From Verrucomicrobiota bacterium (GTDB taxonomy: Bacteria > Verrucomicrobiota > Verrucomicrobiae > Chthoniobacterales > UBA10450), in contig VBQB01000182.1 of NCBI GenBank assembly GCA_005887855.1, positions 1-8,134 on the forward strand: a stretch of 8,134 bases of DNA, read 5' to 3'. The position numbers and the translations under genes are program-made. The notes below the pieces were generated by a model, which had not been told where the DNA came from, did not search any database, and saw only the letters and a list, made by a program, of their open reading frames with translations. Numbering within the stretch: position 1 is the stretch's first letter; the number at the start of each line of letters is the position of its first letter. This document shows, piece after piece, positions 6,169-8,134 of this stretch.

Positions 6169-8134
6169 GATTTTTTCGCTTCCGCGATGGAAGTAATCGG
6201 AGTCAATTTCGCGGCGCGCACAGTGCGCTTCGGTTTATTGACTTTTTCCGCCCGGCGACGCGAACGCTGCCGGAATTGCAACTGGGCCTGCTCCCGCGGC
6301 TCCGTTCCTTCCGGCTTGAGACGCCGGTAACTTCCATCCGGCTGCAGCTCACGTGCTTTTACCCGATCATGAACAAATTTCGGCAAGATTTTATCGACAA
6401 TTTCATCGCGCAGCGCCGGTTGCTCGACGGGAAAAGCAAGCTCCACTCGCCGGAAAAAATTCCGCGGCATCCAATCAGCGCTGGATAGAAAGACCTCTCG
6501 TTGGCCAGCATTTTCAAAGTAAAGAATGCGACTGTGCTCCAGAAAGCGCCCGACAATGCTAAAGACGCGGGTGTTTTCGCTTAAGCCTGGAATCTTCGGC
6601 CGCAAGCAACAGATGCCACGGACGATTAAATCAATCGTCACTTCGGCGCAGGAAGCTTCGTAAAGCTTTTCGATGATCTCCTGATCGACGAGCGCGTTAA
6701 GTTTGGCGATGATGCGCGCCGGTTTGCCCGCCAGAGCGTGATCGCGCTCACGCTCGATCAAGCCGATCAACCGTTTGTGGAGATCGAAAGGGGCTACAAG
6801 TAATTTTTTCAGACCGGGATAGCCCGCCAGACCAGTCAGTGTGTTAAAAACCACAGACACCTCTTCGGTCAGCTGCGGCTCGCAAGTGAACAGGCTGAAA
6901 TCGGTATAAATGCGAGCAGTGCGCGGGTGATAATTGCCGGTGCCGAGATGAACGTAATGACGAAGGCGATCAGCGTCGCGTCTGACGATGAGGAGCGCCT
7001 TACAGTGCGTTTTTAAACCGACCACACCGTAAACCACGTGCGCGCCGGCTTCCTCCAGCCGGCGCGCCCATTGAATGTTGGCTGCTTCATCAAATCGCGC
7101 ACGCAACTCAACTAACGCAGTAACCTGTTTCCCGGCGACCGCGGCGTTAATCAGTGCCTCGACGATCGGCGAATCACCGCTCGTGCGATAGAGAGTGATC
7201 TTGATCGCAAGCACCTGTGGATCCTGGGCAGCTTCTTCGATTAGTTCGACGACGGGATCGAAACTGTCATAAGGATGATGGAGCAACACGTCCTGACGAC
7301 GCATGACTTCAAAAATGTTTACATGTGGTGGAAGCGCCGGATCACGCGCCGGTTGGAACGGCCGATCGCGCAGATTTGCGAACGCATCATTCGTTACGAG
7401 CGGCGTGAGATGCGTCATCGAAAGCGGGCCATCAAGTTTGTATACGTCGGCGTCGGTTAGATTAAAAAATTCGAGCAACAGATCGCGGAAATCCTTCGGA
7501 CAATCGGCCTCCACCTCCAAGCGTACGGCATTGCCGCGGCTCGAACGCCGCAGCTCTTGTTCAATCGTGCGCAAAAGATTTTCCGCCTCCTCCTCGTCGA
7601 TGTAGAGATCGCTGTTTCGCGTGACGCGGAATGCATGCACGCCATCGAGGATGAGGCCGGGGAATAACTCGCCTATATGCTGCTTGATTAGGGAAGCCAG
7701 GTAAATATATACCCACGGCTCGTCCTCCCCTTTGCCGCGCGGCATTGCGATCAGCCGCGGAACCACGCGTGGCACCTGCACGATCGCATGAAGCTGTTCA
7801 CCGCCCCGCTTCGTTTTGGCCCGAATAAGTAAATTGTGACTCTTGTTCAAGAGCTGCGGGAACGGGTGACTGGCGTCGACCGCCAGCGGCGTCAGCATCG
7901 GGAAAACTTCATCCTGGAAATAGCGGTGCGCCCACTCAGCGCGTTTTGCGCTGAGTTCTTTGATTTCAGGAATCCGGATGCCATTCTTGGCAAGCTGCGG
8001 GAGCAGTTCCTTCTTCCAAAGCGCGTACTGCGCTGCTACCAGCTCGCGCACCACGCGTTGGATGTTGTTGAACGTGTCGGTTGGACTCAATCCGTCCGGA
8101 CCAACATCGCTCGTCTCGCTTTCGATCTGTTGTT
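6165..8134 (-). CDS. ppk1: Polyphosphate kinase 1 (5' partial)
   Basis: Reversibly makes polyphosphate from the gamma-phosphate of ATP. The frame runs off the right edge: upstream of the TTG at 8090, which is an internal Leu codon, it continues through QQIESETSDVGPDG, giving 655 visible residues. The autophosphorylated His is H376 in GLKTHCK (codon 7007-7005) and the second catalytic His is H533 in LEHSRI (codon 6536-6534). Arg316 (TLYR) and Arg346 (ARFDE) match the metal/phosphate ligands. Spacings of 30, 30 and 157 residues between R316, R346, H376 and H533 equal those of E. coli R375, R405, H435 and H592, so about 59 N-terminal residues are missing. HLGTGNYHPRTARIYTDF (395-412) and VYLSSADWM-like FLSSADWM are also typical. 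The C-terminus carries a Lys/Arg-rich tail some 26 residues longer than the E. coli protein. The stop overlaps the ROK start (ATGA), so this is the first visible gene of a three-gene operon; its promoter lies outside. Confidence 0.97.
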   Translation of the reverse strand, partial: QQIESETSDVGPDGLSPTDTFNNIQRVVRELVAAQYALWKKELLPQLAKNGIRIPEIKELSAKRAEWAHRYFQDEVFPMLTPLAVDASHPFPQLLNKSHNLLIRAKTKRGGEQLHAIVQVPRVVPRLIAMPRGKGEDEPWVYIYLASLIKQHIGELFPGLILDGVHAFRVTRNSDLYIDEEEAENLLRTIEQELRRSSRGNAVRLEVEADCPKDFRDLLLEFFNLTDADVYKLDGPLSMTHLTPLVTNDAFANLRDRPFQPARDPALPPHVNIFEVMRRQDVLLHHPYDSFDPVVELIEEAAQDPQVLAIKITLYRTSGDSPIVEALINAAVAGKQVTALVELRARFDEAANIQWARRLEEAGAHVVYGVVGLKTHCKALLIVRRDADRLRHYVHLGTGNYHPRTARIYTDFSLFTCEPQLTEEVSVVFNTLTGLAGYPGLKKLLVAPFDLHKRLIGLIERERDHALAGKPARIIAKLNALVDQEIIEKLYEASCAEVTIDLIVRGICCLRPKIPGLSENTRVFSIVGRFLEHSRILYFENAGQREVFLSSADWMPRNFFRRVELAFPVEQPALRDEIVDKILPKFVHDRVKARELQPDGSYRRLKPEGTEPREQAQLQFRQRSRRRAEKVNKPKRTVRAAKLTPITSIAEAKKS

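Noticed and set aside
8088..8090. TTG as the start codon of ppk1
   Set aside because: The frame continues upstream to the window edge with PPK1-like sequence, and catalytic-residue spacing shows about 73 residues precede this point in the E. coli enzyme.

Overview
The window looks like ordinary chromosome from a moderately GC-rich, probably soil or freshwater Gram-negative bacterium. Duplicated MacB/FtsX-type permeases of the kind first described in Acidobacteria (ADOP proteins), a glucokinase-like ROK protein and hairpin-rich intergenic DNA together suggest Acidobacteria or Verrucomicrobia. No rRNA or marker gene is present, so this is inference only. I see no tRNA, rRNA, CRISPR array, transposase or phage gene.

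Left part (1-4174, + strand): a tightly packed operon of permease, ATPase, permease. The first permease enters from the left edge and only its C-terminal half is visible. Its stop overlaps the ATPase start by 8 bases, and the ATPase stop overlaps the start of the second, complete 811-residue permease by 1 base. The set looks like a MacB-type ABC system with one ATPase serving two paralogous duplicated permeases. After a 62-base gap comes a small four-helix DoxX-like membrane protein (4237-4650) with a consensus extended -10 box almost touching its start codon.

Middle (4651-4999): a 349-base convergent intergenic region with no credible gene. It is packed with inverted repeats: three short-loop perfect or near-perfect hairpins, two looser ones and a 16-base near-palindrome. 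It may hold a REP- or MITE-like dispersed element, and perhaps the terminator for the rightward genes.

Right part (5000-8134, - strand): a compact operon read right to left. It holds polyphosphate kinase 1 (N-terminus beyond the window edge), a ROK-family kinase resembling polyphosphate glucokinase (ATGA overlap with ppk1), and a SixA-type histidine phosphatase 17 bases further on. PPK1 would make polyphosphate from ATP, the ROK protein could use polyphosphate (or ATP) to phosphorylate glucose, and the phosphatase may act on a phosphohistidine or on a metabolite of the pathway. The ROK protein carries Asp where relatives have His in the E-x-G-H motif, which makes its activity worth testing.
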